DNA of 64,000 bases from Clostridia bacterium (GCA_026416815.1 JAOAEJ010000087.1:1-64000); one strand, 5' to 3'; shown: positions 47,637-57,102, counted from the stretch's first letter. Numbers and translations: made by a program. The notes: generated from the letters alone by a model not told the origin.

Positions 47637-48455
47637 TTAAATATAATAACTCAGATTATTTTCCTTTGCAAAATGGAGTTTTTCCAATATTTTTGTTCGC
47701 AGACGTAAGAAGTCGGGATGATTCCTGCTCCTCGGCCGTCCAATTGAGACATTCATTATTTCCTGTATTTTGCCGGGACGTGGAGTCATGATGACAATGC
47801 GGTCGCTTAAATAAACCGCTTCATCTACATCATGGGTTACCAATATCATTGTAGTACCCCGCTGCTGCCATATACGTACAAGTTCATCCTGCATTTGCAT
47901 TCTTGTGAATGCGTCGAGCGCCCCCAGCGGCTCATCCAGAAGTAGTACCTTTGGGTGGTTTACCAGAGCTCTGGCTAGAGCTACCCTTTGGGCCATACCT
48001 CCTGAAAGTTGATGGGGATAGGATTTTTCAAAGCCTTCAAGCCCTACAAGATGAATATATTCACTTACCTCATACTTTTTTTCCTTAAGTATTTTACGGG
48101 CCGCCAGGCCGGAGGCTACATTATCGTAAACATTCAGCCATGGAAAAAGCGTAGGGTCCTGAAACACCAGTCCGCGCTCATGGTGCGGACCGTTAATTTT
48201 GTCTCCATCGAGGTATAATTCTCCCCCAGTTGGCGTATCCAGCCCGGTAATGAGTCTGAGTAATGTAGATTTGCCGCAGCCGCTTGGACCAACCAGTGAA
48301 ATGAATTCCCCTGGGTTTATTTTTAAATCTACGCTTTCAAGGGCAACGATATCCTTTCCTTCTGTGTCCTTAAAAATACGATTTATACCTTGAACATTAA
48401 TTTCTCCGCCGTTAACATCGGCTTCTGAATAGGGCTTTGGAGCTGGGTTTACCAT
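47637..48455 (-). CDS. Sulfonate-type ABC transporter ATPase
   Basis: This protein of about 272 residues has Walker A GPSGCGKST, Q loop VFQDPTLFPW, signature LSGGMAQR and Walker B VLLLDEPLG. ATG 48455 overlaps the permease stop (ATGGTAA) behind GAGGGGG. It energises the permease immediately upstream. Confidence 0.92.
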   Translation of the reverse strand: MVNPAPKPYSEADVNGGEINVQGINRIFKDTEGKDIVALESVDLKINPGEFISLVGPSGCGKSTLLRLITGLDTPTGGELYLDGDKINGPHHERGLVFQDPTLFPWLNVYDNVASGLAARKILKEKKYEVSEYIHLVGLEGFEKSYPHQLSGGMAQRVALARALVNHPKVLLLDEPLGALDAFTRMQMQDELVRIWQQRGTTMILVTHDVDEAVYLSDRIVIMTPRPGKIQEIMNVSIGRPRSRNHPDFLRLRTKILEKLHFAKENNLSYYI

Positions 48456-49477
48456 TTTATCAGCCCCCTCTGCCAAATCAATACTCTATCCTTTATCTTA
48501 AATAATAAGGTTATAAGACTTGAGAATATGACTCCTATTACTATTAAGGCAGCATATACCTTGCTGTATTCCGCCCAACCCTGGGCCCAGTTTATATACC
48601 AACCTAGTCCTGCTTTTACTCCAAGCATTTCCGATACTATCAAGGTAAGAAATGAAGCTCCCAGGCCCATAAACAACCCTATGAATATCATAGGGAATGC
48701 AGCCGGGACCGCTACCCTGAAGATTAGGTATTTTCTATCCGCTCCCAGAGTTCTGGCAACCTCGAAGAAAGCATTTCGAACATTTGCGATCCCCGAACTG
48801 GTCATCATTGTCACAGGAAACCATACGGCAAGGGTTATAAGAAATACACTTGCCCAGAAGCTGGTGGGGAATATTGTCATGGCTATGGGAATCCATGCCG
48901 TTGCCGGTATCGGCCCTATAACTTTTAGCAAGGGTCCAATCCAGTAATTCCACTTTTTGCTCCATCCCATCAATATCCCCGCCGTAAGCCCCAGAATGCT
49001 TCCTATAGCATAACCTACCACTAAAAGCCTGAGAGAATACAGTACACTGACACCAAGCAGCTGCCAGTCGGCTGTAAGTGAATTCAGCACTTTATCCGGT
49101 CCCGGAAAATACGGGAGCGGCAGCAGCTTCAGTTTGAGTGTCACTATATCCCATAGCTCAAGGAACAAAAACACAGCTGTCAACAATGGAGCACGTTCAA
49201 TTAACTTCGTAAAAAGCGGTTTAATGAAAAATGATAGTATCAAGACAAGTAAATATGCAGCTAAAAATGCTTTTAATAGCGAAGGATAAACCTTTGTGGT
49301 TGTAAAGCTCTGTTTGTTGGGCAGTGATAAGTGAAGTATCAAATCTGTGATCAGGGCTATAAGAGGCAATATTAAAACTATTCTTTTATCCAAAATTTTT
49401 TTGTTTTTTATAGCCGGCTCCGATAATGCCGGACTTAGAGATGTACTTTCTTCGATATTTGCTGCTTGAGATGACAT
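48449..49477 (-). CDS. Sulfonate-type ABC transporter permease
   Basis: This 342-residue permease is longer than SsuC, with an extra N-terminal region holding about three additional hydrophobic spans before the BPD_transp_1 domain (about 135-330, EVARTLGADRKYLIFRVAVPAAFP loop). The ATG follows TTTGGAGGAG. It is encoded directly after the NifH-like gene. Confidence 0.9.
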   Translation of the reverse strand: MSSQAANIEESTSLSPALSEPAIKNKKILDKRIVLILPLIALITDLILHLSLPNKQSFTTTKVYPSLLKAFLAAYLLVLILSFFIKPLFTKLIERAPLLTAVFLFLELWDIVTLKLKLLPLPYFPGPDKVLNSLTADWQLLGVSVLYSLRLLVVGYAIGSILGLTAGILMGWSKKWNYWIGPLLKVIGPIPATAWIPIAMTIFPTSFWASVFLITLAVWFPVTMMTSSGIANVRNAFFEVARTLGADRKYLIFRVAVPAAFPMIFIGLFMGLGASFLTLIVSEMLGVKAGLGWYINWAQGWAEYSKVYAALIVIGVIFSSLITLLFKIKDRVLIWQRGLIKW

Positions 49478-49502
49478 ATTTTCTCCTCCAAATATGGAAA
49501 TA

Positions 49503-50381
49503 CTAAATACCTGTGCCTGCGCTGCGCACCTCTCCCGTTTCCAGCGCCAATAGGTAATCTCCCCACTTAGCAGCCCATTCCCTCAATTCCTTTACATCAA
49601 GGGGCGAAGGAACTTTTGACTCGGTATGCTCGGAAATTTTATTTGCCAGCTTTCTGTATACATTAGCCTGTATCGATTCTGGAGCCGCTTCGATGGTGGT
49701 TTTTCCCTGCAGTTCACTCTGTGTAACCGTTACAGACCTTGGTACATACTCAACTACTTGAGTGCTGGTCTGTCTGACAAAATCATCTATTATTTCTCTT
49801 GCATAAGGTGCATTGATGGAGTTTGCTATAACTCCTCCTAATAGAGCCCCACCGGAATTGGAATACTTCTGTATCCCCTTGAATAGATTGTTTGCTGCAT
49901 ATACAGCCATAAAGTCCGCTGACGAGACAGTAAATACATGCTCTGCTATACCTTCCCTTACCGGTACTGCAAAGCCTCCGCAAACAACGTCACCTAAAAC
50001 GTCGTAGATAACATAGTCCAGATCAAGTTCTTCAAAGACCTTTTGCTGCTTAAATAATTGGACGGCTGTAATAATACCCCTTCCTGCGCAGCCGACTCCC
50101 GGTGCCGGACCTCCCGCTTCTACACAATACACACCTCTGAAGCCCTCAAATATTACTTCATGAGCCTTCACAACACCCTTTTCTCTCAATGAATCAAGTA
50201 CCGTGGGAATATATTTTCCCCCTCGCAGAGTATTGGTAGAATCGCTTTTCGGGTCACAGCCAAATTGCATTACCTTATATCCGGCTTCTACCAGTGCAGC
50301 ACTTATGTTTGATGTGGTGGTAGACTTACCTATTCCACCCTTCCCGTAGATTGCTATTTGCTTGATCTTTTTCTTAGACAA
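49503..50381 (-). CDS. Nitrogenase-like Fe protein (NifH-type)
   Basis: This 292-residue P-loop ATPase has GKGGIGKST and the two cluster ligands Cys98 (GVGCAGRG) and Cys134 (DVLGDVVCGGF) of the NifH/BchL family. The arginine of CAGRG, the ADP-ribosylation site in NifH, is kept. It should be the ATP-dependent electron donor to component 1. It is the only NifH-like gene in the window and so probably serves all three D/K pairs. TTG 50381 behind AGGGGTG is the likely start; a GTG at 50390 is possible. Confidence 0.93.
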   Translation of the reverse strand: MSKKKIKQIAIYGKGGIGKSTTTSNISAALVEAGYKVMQFGCDPKSDSTNTLRGGKYIPTVLDSLREKGVVKAHEVIFEGFRGVYCVEAGGPAPGVGCAGRGIITAVQLFKQQKVFEELDLDYVIYDVLGDVVCGGFAVPVREGIAEHVFTVSSADFMAVYAANNLFKGIQKYSNSGGALLGGVIANSINAPYAREIIDDFVRQTSTQVVEYVPRSVTVTQSELQGKTTIEAAPESIQANVYRKLANKISEHTESKVPSPLDVKELREWAAKWGDYLLALETGEVRSAGTGI

Positions 50382-50382
50382 T

Positions 50383-50724
50383 TTAAACACCCCTAGTTTT
50401 AATATAGTTTTTTATTTTTACCAATGCTTTATCTATAAAGTCCGAGACTGCAAAGGATTGAATTCCCTTGCCCCGAAGAGCTTCCACCGCTCCAGCACCT
50501 ATTTGGCTTACCAGTACCACACCGCAGTCGGAAAGGGCTTCTACCGTATTCCTCATGGCGTCCTCATGATGTTCACCGGAATCACATGCTGGAGTATTTG
50601 GGCGGAGTTCCACAAATTTATAGTCATCATCCTTTATTTCAAAAATCAGAAACTGTCTTGCTCTCCCGAAATGCTGGTTTATAACCTTGCCGTCACTGCT
50701 TGCTACAGCTATTCTAAAAGACAT
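50383..50724 (-). CDS. NifX/NafY-like cofactor-binding protein
   Basis: This 113-residue protein of the dinitrogenase iron-molybdenum cofactor family has a compact RNase H-like fold with the typical INQHFGRARQFLIFEI and VVLVSQIGAGAVEALRGKGI. Such proteins bind or carry NifB-co or related clusters. The ATG at 50724 follows AGGAGGTG. It sits between nifB-like and nifH-like genes. Confidence 0.88.
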   Translation of the reverse strand: MSFRIAVASSDGKVINQHFGRARQFLIFEIKDDDYKFVELRPNTPACDSGEHHEDAMRNTVEALSDCGVVLVSQIGAGAVEALRGKGIQSFAVSDFIDKALVKIKNYIKTRGV

Positions 50725-50759
50725 AAAGTACACCTCCTAAACGATATATGCTGTACTAT

Positions 50760-51653
50760 TCAACCGTGGGAAAACGTCTGAAGCGGCTGTTCGTACAGAA
50801 GCCCTGCAAGATCAACACCCGAACCGGGTATGCCGCATGCATCGGCGCGGCACTGTTGGCAGTGCCTGAATACCGGTAAATACTCCTCAGCAGCTTTTCT
50901 TGCAGATTCTAACTCATAACAATCCGGCGGATTGAAGCTCTCCATTTCGTTTTGGGGGATAAGTGGAATTATATTTATCATAGAGGCTCCCACTCCTGCC
51001 GTAACTCTTGCAATCTCAGCTATATGCTTATCATTTACACCGGGTATAAGTACTGTATTCACTTTCACTACAGCACCCAATTCCGAAACCTTGCGTATAC
51101 CTGCCATTTGGGCCAGAAGCAGCCACAATGCAGCTTCTTTTCCCGTCATTAATTTACCGTTGTAAACTATATGAGAGCATATGTTTGCCAGTATATCCGC
51201 CTGAACTGCATTAACAGTGACTGTGACTGTTTTAACCCCTGCCCTTACTATTCTTTCGGCGTTCTCCTTTAACATGAGTCCGTTTGTACTCAGACAATTG
51301 ATAAGGTTTGGATATTTTTCATGCACCAGTTCAAAGGTCTTTAGTGCATGTTCTGTGGCAAGGGTATCACCAGGGCCGGCAACACCTACCACTGTAATGT
51401 CAGGGCAGAGTTCCAAAGCTTTGTCTACTACTTCAAGGGCCTCTTCAGGGGTTAAAAGCTTACCGCTTACTCCCGGCCTTTTTTCATATTTATTAAAACT
51501 TCTTTTGCAAAATTTACACTGTATATTGCAAGCCGGGCTAACCGGCAAATGTATTCTTCCGTATTTAAAATGGGCTTCACCGCTAAAGCACGGGTGTTTT
51601 TTCACCAGGTGCCCGTATTTGGTATCGAGTTTTGACTGAGTGCAAACTCCCAT
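50760..51653 (-). CDS. nifB: NifB-like radical SAM maturase
   Basis: This 297-residue protein has the radical SAM motif Cys42-x3-Cys46-x2-Cys49. It also has the NifB-specific ligands His20-Pro-Cys22 and C-terminal CQQCRADACG (Cys265, Cys268). NifB inserts carbide and fuses two [4Fe-4S] clusters into NifB-co, [8Fe-9S-C]. All ligands being kept suggests a real NifB-co-type product. It has no fused NifX domain; that function is encoded next door. The ATG follows AAGGAGGG. Confidence 0.92.
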   Translation of the reverse strand: MGVCTQSKLDTKYGHLVKKHPCFSGEAHFKYGRIHLPVSPACNIQCKFCKRSFNKYEKRPGVSGKLLTPEEALEVVDKALELCPDITVVGVAGPGDTLATEHALKTFELVHEKYPNLINCLSTNGLMLKENAERIVRAGVKTVTVTVNAVQADILANICSHIVYNGKLMTGKEAALWLLLAQMAGIRKVSELGAVVKVNTVLIPGVNDKHIAEIARVTAGVGASMINIIPLIPQNEMESFNPPDCYELESARKAAEEYLPVFRHCQQCRADACGIPGSGVDLAGLLYEQPLQTFSHG

Positions 51654-51758
51654 ATATATCCCTCCTTACTTGAACAGAGCATGTAAATAATCACAATTAA
51701 ACATATCGATTTACTAGTATTTAGCGTATAAAAATTCGACGGATTTTTAATGCCTATA

Positions 51759-51932
51759 TTAATTCTTAATACATCGTTTAAACGCTTTGTAAAATTGATA
51801 AAGCAAGGCGTCAAGCTCAACCTTTGTACTCTCAATTTTATCTTTGTCGGAGCCATGGTTGGTGCAAAGAGTGTTAAGAATCCAGTTTTTTTGAATGATT
51901 TGTGTTTGTAACTCAGTAATGTTTTGAACCAT
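51759..51932 (-). CDS. Spo0E-like small protein
   Basis: This 57-residue helical protein has a Spo0E-like pattern (ESTKVELDALLYQFYKAFK). Spo0E-type peptides dephosphorylate Spo0A~P. The strong ribosome site AAGGAGGAG precedes ATG 51932, only 41 bp past the L2 terminator. It is the first gene of the nifB-nifX-nifH operon. A role other than in sporulation is possible, since the family match rests on a short motif. Confidence 0.6.
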   Translation of the reverse strand: MVQNITELQTQIIQKNWILNTLCTNHGSDKDKIESTKVELDALLYQFYKAFKRCIKN

Positions 51933-51973
51933 AATAATCTCCTCCTTAGAAGCGTTTAAGTGTGTTTTTAAAT

Positions 51974-52039
51974 AAAAAGAGGCCAAGCATTGATTTCCTC
52001 AGCGGAAAATCATACTTAGCCTCCAGTTTTTCTGGTCAA
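51974..52039 (-). ncRNA. Attenuator-like leader L2
   Basis: On the minus strand, TTGA-CCAG-AAAAA-CTGG is followed at once by the terminator stem AGGCTAAGTATGATTTTCC, which pairs with its complement to 51981, then a T5 tract. It matches L1, L3 and L4. It is in the 5' leader of the nifB operon, about 65 nt after the predicted transcription start. Confidence 0.7.
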
Positions 52040-52088
52040 CTTTGTAAGATTACTTAATTTTAAGTTTATTGATTCTTATCATATTCCA

Positions 52089-52139
52089 AGTATTCCTATC
52101 ACTTTACTTTATTTTAATGCATAATTATCCTATTGTCAA
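52089..52139 (-). promoter_or_regulatory. Promoter and operator of nifB operon
   Basis: TTGACA (52134-52139) and TAAAAT (52111-52116) are 17 bp apart. AGTATTCCTAT (52089-52099) lies near the expected start. The same site is seen at 36.3 and 40.1 kb. Confidence 0.75.
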
Positions 52140-52197
52140 GAATATTCTTCCTATTTTTTTAGATTTAGAATAACTTTATTTCAGAGCATATGGGAAA

Positions 52198-53109
52198 TTA
52201 CAGTACTACCGAAGGTGAGATTTCTTCAGCTAAGTCTTTATAGGTTAGTCCGCTTTCCCTTTCCTCATTTATCGTTGTAACTGTATTCTGAAGTGATTGC
52301 CATACCTTATGCCTTATCCAGTTAAAATCCGCGGACTGTCTCATATCAGCATTGCGCCTCGGCCTTGGAAGCTTAATCTTTATAATTTCTTTGATGGTGC
52401 CTGGGTTTGAGGTCATTACCGCCACTCTATCAGCTAAGAAAACCGCTTCGTCAATACTATGGGTAACAAAAACTATTGTCTTGTTTGTCTTTTCCCATAT
52501 CCGCAGAAGCTCATCCTGCAATACCTCCCTGGTCTGGGCATCTACCGCAGCAAAGGGTTCATCCATTAGAAGCACATCGGGATCATAGGCTAATGCCCTT
52601 GCAATTGCTATTCTCTGCTTCATGCCGCCTGACAACTCATGGGGATATCTTTCCTCAAAGCCCTTCAAACCTACCAGTTCTATAAAGCTTCTACTCAACT
52701 CAGCTCTTTCCTTTTTGGGAATTCCCTTTATCTCAAGGCCAAATTCTACATTCTTTCTAATTGTCCTCCACGGAAACAGTGCATAGCCCTGCATTACAAT
52801 TCCTCTATCAAGAGCCGGGCCGTGTGCCAGCTTACCGTCAATAAATATTTTGCCGCACTTAGCATTTATCAGCCCTGCCAATATATCCAGAAGCGTAGAT
52901 TTTCCGCAGCCGCTCGGTCCTACGATAGCTATAAATTCTCCCTTTTTAACCTTAAGACTTACTTCTTTTAGTGCTGTAAATTCTTTTTTCTTTTCTGCTT
53001 TGGACTTCTTAATATGATATTGGTGGCTTATATTTTCCACAACAATCTTACTGCTAATCTCGCTATCCCCTGTCACTATATTAAGATTCCTTCTTTTTTG
53101 AGACAACAT
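52198..53109 (-). CDS. Sulfonate-type ABC transporter ATPase
   Basis: This protein of about 303 residues has Walker A GPSGCGKST, Q loop VMQGYALFPW, signature LSGGMKQR and Walker B VLLMDEPFA. A C-terminal extension (about 245-303) is longer than in the other two ATPases here. It probably serves the permease and binding protein at 56.0-57.9 kb, although D2 and K2 lie between them. Confidence 0.9.
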   Translation of the reverse strand: MLSQKRRNLNIVTGDSEISSKIVVENISHQYHIKKSKAEKKKEFTALKEVSLKVKKGEFIAIVGPSGCGKSTLLDILAGLINAKCGKIFIDGKLAHGPALDRGIVMQGYALFPWRTIRKNVEFGLEIKGIPKKERAELSRSFIELVGLKGFEERYPHELSGGMKQRIAIARALAYDPDVLLMDEPFAAVDAQTREVLQDELLRIWEKTNKTIVFVTHSIDEAVFLADRVAVMTSNPGTIKEIIKIKLPRPRRNADMRQSADFNWIRHKVWQSLQNTVTTINEERESGLTYKDLAEEISPSVVL

Positions 53110-53144
53110 GCCCAATCCCCCTTTTGCCACTCCTTATACTCGTG

Positions 53145-54659
53145 TCATTTTTCTGTTATATAAGTAAAAGGACTTTTGCCATACCAATCTTCCTTAAACG
53201 GCAGGGTTACATTTTCACTGAAAGTTCGCTGGAAGGCTGTATTTTTTATTATTCTGGCAGCACGCTTCGCCACTTCAAACACTCCCCTATAACCTACATA
53301 GTTTTGAGGCTGGCTAAAAAGCGGCAGTGCTGGTATTCCCAGCTTTGCTGCCCAGACATTGCTTCCTGAATGACCGACAAACAAATCAGGCTTTACCTTT
53401 TTAAGCATGTTTACAAGCTCAAACACCTGGGTGGTCGCAACATTTATCTCTAAATCAGGATTGCCGGAAACCGCTTTCAAATAAATGTCATCGCCAAACT
53501 GGTCATAATGGTACGCTCTTATACCTACAACTTCACAGCCAAGCTCCTGTAAAAGCATCGCCGTAACCGCTACTCTGATTTCGCCGCCGCTCACCAAGAC
53601 CCTTTTACCCTTTAAAATACTGCGGTATAACTCAAGTTCAACTTCAAGCTCCTTCTTCTCTTTCTCAATAAGTGTTTTTGCTTCGCTCTCAAGGTTTAAT
53701 TCCTTCGCTATATCTAAAAGCCAATCTTCGGTATTCCTTATGCCTATGGGCATATTATTCAGTACATAGGGTATGCCATACCGTTCCTTGAGAATTTCTA
53801 CAAAGTAATCGTCATGGGTAGGGCAGACACTTATGTTGAGGGCGGCTTCTATAAGGAAACGGAATTTATCCGGATGGGCGAAGTTAGGATAAAAATTGAC
53901 CTCCAGACCCAAGGCCTTTAAAAGCCTTTCAATCTCCAGTTCATCAGTTCTTCCCATAGAAAATACATTCAATACATTAACTGTCTTGCTTTTGATGTAT
54001 TCTTTTTTCACTTGGTCCAGCCCGTTGCTAACAAGCCCTCCTGGAGCCTCACTTTTGAGTTCAAGCTCCAGACTTCTTGCGATACCGTGATAAACAGCAT
54101 CGTAGGCTGTTGCCGATATTTTCGTTTTAAAGCCCTCGCAGTGTATAGGGATTATACGGGCGGAGATTCTTTTCTGAAGCCTTGAGGTAAGCTCATCAAT
54201 ATCGTCTCCGATAATCCCCGGTGCACAACTGGATACCACAATAATAGCCGCAGGCCTGTGATTTTGATCAGCTTTGATTATAGCCTCCTCCAGCTTGCTT
54301 TCTCCGCCGCCTATAATGTCCTGCTCCTCAAGATTTGTCGATACCCATAATAAAGCCTTTGGTTTACCTCCTCTAATACTTTGCCCCGGACGAAAGTAGC
54401 TGTCCATATTGTGGCTTGAGCTGCCGCAGCCTATAGGCCCATGCATTATTGTCACAGCCTCGGGAATGGTTAAAACCATTGCTAGCGCCAGGCCCATCTG
54501 GCAATTACACGTCTGGCTGAAGCTCCTATTTTTGTTGACCAGACAGCCTCCCCTGGAGCCTTCTATAAGTTGGCAAGCCTTTCCTCCAAAGGCATTGCAA
54601 GCTTTCAATCGTTCTTCACGCTTGGGTACTACCTTTTCATCAATATATCCCATAGACAA
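53145..54659 (-). CDS. Nitrogenase-like component 1, NifD-type subunit D2
   Basis: This 504-residue protein has P-cluster-type Cys53, Cys78 (GPIGCGS) and Cys145 (SSCAPGIIGDD). Cys279 in NISVCPTHDDYF matches D1 Cys275. No counterpart to the NifD FeMo-co histidine is present (QNYVGYRGVFEVAKR). It is clearly paralogous to D1. It follows K2, the reverse of the D-then-K order of the other pairs. Its gene starts 1 bp after the K2 stop. Confidence 0.88.
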   Translation of the reverse strand: MSMGYIDEKVVPKREERLKACNAFGGKACQLIEGSRGGCLVNKNRSFSQTCNCQMGLALAMVLTIPEAVTIMHGPIGCGSSSHNMDSYFRPGQSIRGGKPKALLWVSTNLEEQDIIGGGESKLEEAIIKADQNHRPAAIIVVSSCAPGIIGDDIDELTSRLQKRISARIIPIHCEGFKTKISATAYDAVYHGIARSLELELKSEAPGGLVSNGLDQVKKEYIKSKTVNVLNVFSMGRTDELEIERLLKALGLEVNFYPNFAHPDKFRFLIEAALNISVCPTHDDYFVEILKERYGIPYVLNNMPIGIRNTEDWLLDIAKELNLESEAKTLIEKEKKELEVELELYRSILKGKRVLVSGGEIRVAVTAMLLQELGCEVVGIRAYHYDQFGDDIYLKAVSGNPDLEINVATTQVFELVNMLKKVKPDLFVGHSGSNVWAAKLGIPALPLFSQPQNYVGYRGVFEVAKRAARIIKNTAFQRTFSENVTLPFKEDWYGKSPFTYITEK

Positions 54660-54660
54660 G

Positions 54661-55998
54661 CTACCTCCCTGCTACCAAAACGTCCAGTATATCTTCTATA
54701 AGGTGTAGACCGCCTTTAAATCCTGCGTATCCGCGGTTGAGTACTGCCCTGTTGCTCGCCGGGAAGCTTACAGTCAAGTGCTTGGCACCTATTGCCGCTG
54801 CAAGGTCTCTTTCAAGTGCGCTTCCAAATACAAAAGCCGGACTGAAGCTGTGGAAATACCTCTTCTCACTGAATAAAGGCCAGTGCTCCGCCAAATGCTT
54901 CTGTATCTCCGAGGAATCGGTTTCAAATACCACCTTTGGAGTCTTAATATACTTAATTTCTCCAAAATGTACTTTCAATTCTTCCTTATGTGTTTCCCCC
55001 AGACAGTCGGTAATAACTACCAGCTCAGGCAGCCACCCCAGGTCCTCTGCCAAAAACCTGGTTATAGAATAGCTATAGCTTGCATTTCCTACAACAACAC
55101 CATAATGCTGTAAATCCAAATCGGCATAGACATCGGCTATGCGTTCAATATAACGGTAATAATCCCTTTGTTCATCGGCAATAATCTTCTCTACCACGCT
55201 TGCATTAATTCCGGCAAAATCCGCTGCCTTTCTTAAAAATTCTGCTGTAGCTGCCGGGCCTATAGGAATATCGACAGCTATAAAAGGAGTTTGGTGTACT
55301 TGCTCAAACGTCCGTGCAGCCTCAACTCCATACGTCCTTGAAATAACTATGTTTCCCACAGAAGACCCCGCTTGGTTTAAATTCTCCAATGTTTCATCAT
55401 AGCTAAAAAAAGTATTAGCCTTCATTCCTAAAAGCCCCAACAGTCTTTTCAACTCTGCCAGATCGCCCCTAAAAAAAGGGTCCTGCCCCGGTACGGCTCC
55501 CCATAGATTAATCACATCAGGTGCTTTCTCATTGGCTTTTTGCACCTGCTCGCTAAACAGCCTTTCCAGCACAAGATCGTAGCCTCTATAGGAATTACCT
55601 TTAAACCCTCCTGTATCCACAGCCAAAACAGGTTTACCCTGGTTTCTAAACCCTCTTGCTATCCCTGTAGTGTCATCACCTATTATCTCAGTCATGCAGC
55701 CGGTGATTACTACATATAATTGACCCTCCACAACGTCAAGAGTATTTGCTATCTGCTCTCTCAGCCGATCCTCACCACCGAATACAATCTCATTTTCAGA
55801 AACATTTGAGCTCGGAACCGCAAGTCCTCCGCAGTAACCAGCTCCATAATACGCACTTCCGGCCTGCTGGCTTGCAAATACATTACCACCGCACCCCGCA
55901 GACGCATGTATCACCGGAACAACACCGGGAAGTGAATTTAAGGTACTCAAAGCTCCTCCCAGGGCGCAAGAAAATCTCGGTCTTTCTATGTAAGGCAT
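54661..55998 (-). CDS. Nitrogenase-like component 1, NifK-type subunit K2
   Basis: This 445-residue protein has Cys11 (FSCALGG), Cys36 (ASAGCGGN) and Cys101 (TGCMTEIIGDD). The C-terminal GYAGFKGGLHLIEDIL is shared with K1. ATG 55998 behind GGGGTGA is preferred over ATG 56028, which has no ribosome site. It pairs with D2 immediately downstream. Confidence 0.88.
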   Translation of the reverse strand: MPYIERPRFSCALGGALSTLNSLPGVVPVIHASAGCGGNVFASQQAGSAYYGAGYCGGLAVPSSNVSENEIVFGGEDRLREQIANTLDVVEGQLYVVITGCMTEIIGDDTTGIARGFRNQGKPVLAVDTGGFKGNSYRGYDLVLERLFSEQVQKANEKAPDVINLWGAVPGQDPFFRGDLAELKRLLGLLGMKANTFFSYDETLENLNQAGSSVGNIVISRTYGVEAARTFEQVHQTPFIAVDIPIGPAATAEFLRKAADFAGINASVVEKIIADEQRDYYRYIERIADVYADLDLQHYGVVVGNASYSYSITRFLAEDLGWLPELVVITDCLGETHKEELKVHFGEIKYIKTPKVVFETDSSEIQKHLAEHWPLFSEKRYFHSFSPAFVFGSALERDLAAAIGAKHLTVSFPASNRAVLNRGYAGFKGGLHLIEDILDVLVAGR

Positions 55999-56048
55999 AA
56001 ATGCGTTCACCCCACTCGGTTTATTCATACAATATGCTGATAGATATA

Positions 56049-57068
56049 CTATTTTTTATAATATGGATTGTATTCATTTGTATAAATATCTTGAGCTTTA
56101 ATCCTCCCCTTTTCCAATTGTCCGTGCTTAATCATTAAATCCAGCCACCGGTTTATATAAGACTCCTGGACATACTCATTGCTATCATAGACGAAGCAGC
56201 TCACCTTCTCAGGGTCTATTTCCATCTTCCTTGCTATTATTTTTATGGCTTCTTGCTGATTTTGATTTATCCATTTATGAGCCTTTATTATTGCACGGAC
56301 AAACCCTTTAACCTGCTCAGGGTGTTTATTTATAAACTTCTCGCTGAATCCGCGAATAGACGAACCGCCTTCCGGCCCTTTTACCACATCATAGCTTGTA
56401 AAAAGAGATACAAGACCCCCATCCAGTTGGGCTTTTTTTATCCACGGCGGATGTAAAACCGCAAGATCTACAAGCCCCTGCTTCAGTGCCTGCTCCTGCT
56501 CTTTGTCAGGCATTATTACAAACTCAACCTGCTCTTTGGGAATATTATTCTGGCTCAGCCATTCCAGAACAATCAAATCGGTGCATGAATTCAAGCCGGA
56601 AACCGCAACCTTGACTTTTTTGTTCAGAAAGTCCTTTGCAGATTTAATGCTTCCGCCTTCCTTAACAAAATAATTCATATGCACAAACTTGCTGTCGTCT
56701 ACCATACCCGGCGATACAATTTTTATTTTGGCACCACCTAAAACAGCCTTTACAACGGTATTTGGGTGACCGGTAAACAAATCACTGCTGCCTGACAGTG
56801 CTGCCGCTATGTCCTCACCTGCCTTTAGTACACCTATGTATTTTGTCTGTATCCCTTCTTCCTTGAAATATCCGAGTTCATCGGCAATGTAAAACTCATT
56901 GAAAGAAGTTTGCGTCGGAATCCTTATGGTAAAGAGTTCCTTGCTATTTTCACCGTTTACGCCACTTCCTGCTTGGTTTATTGTGCTTTTATCCGATGAG
57001 CAAGCTGCTCCTGTAACAATCAGTGACAGCGTTATTAAAAAAACTAATAGCATTCTTTTCATTCTCAT
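56049..57068 (-). CDS. SsuA/NMT1-like binding lipoprotein
   Basis: This 339-residue lipoprotein has lipobox VTGAAC (Cys23) and a binding fold (IPTQTSFNEFYIADELGYFKEEG, DLFTGHPNTVVKAV, VLHPPWIKKAQ). The ligand should be a sulfonate-like or other small organic anion and differs from the two other binding proteins here. The ATG follows TTGGAGGAATG. Confidence 0.88.
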   Translation of the reverse strand: MRMKRMLLVFLITLSLIVTGAACSSDKSTINQAGSGVNGENSKELFTIRIPTQTSFNEFYIADELGYFKEEGIQTKYIGVLKAGEDIAAALSGSSDLFTGHPNTVVKAVLGGAKIKIVSPGMVDDSKFVHMNYFVKEGGSIKSAKDFLNKKVKVAVSGLNSCTDLIVLEWLSQNNIPKEQVEFVIMPDKEQEQALKQGLVDLAVLHPPWIKKAQLDGGLVSLFTSYDVVKGPEGGSSIRGFSEKFINKHPEQVKGFVRAIIKAHKWINQNQQEAIKIIARKMEIDPEKVSCFVYDSNEYVQESYINRWLDLMIKHGQLEKGRIKAQDIYTNEYNPYYKK

Positions 57069-57102
57069 TCCTCCAATCAGCCTTAACCACTTATCAAATA
57101 AA

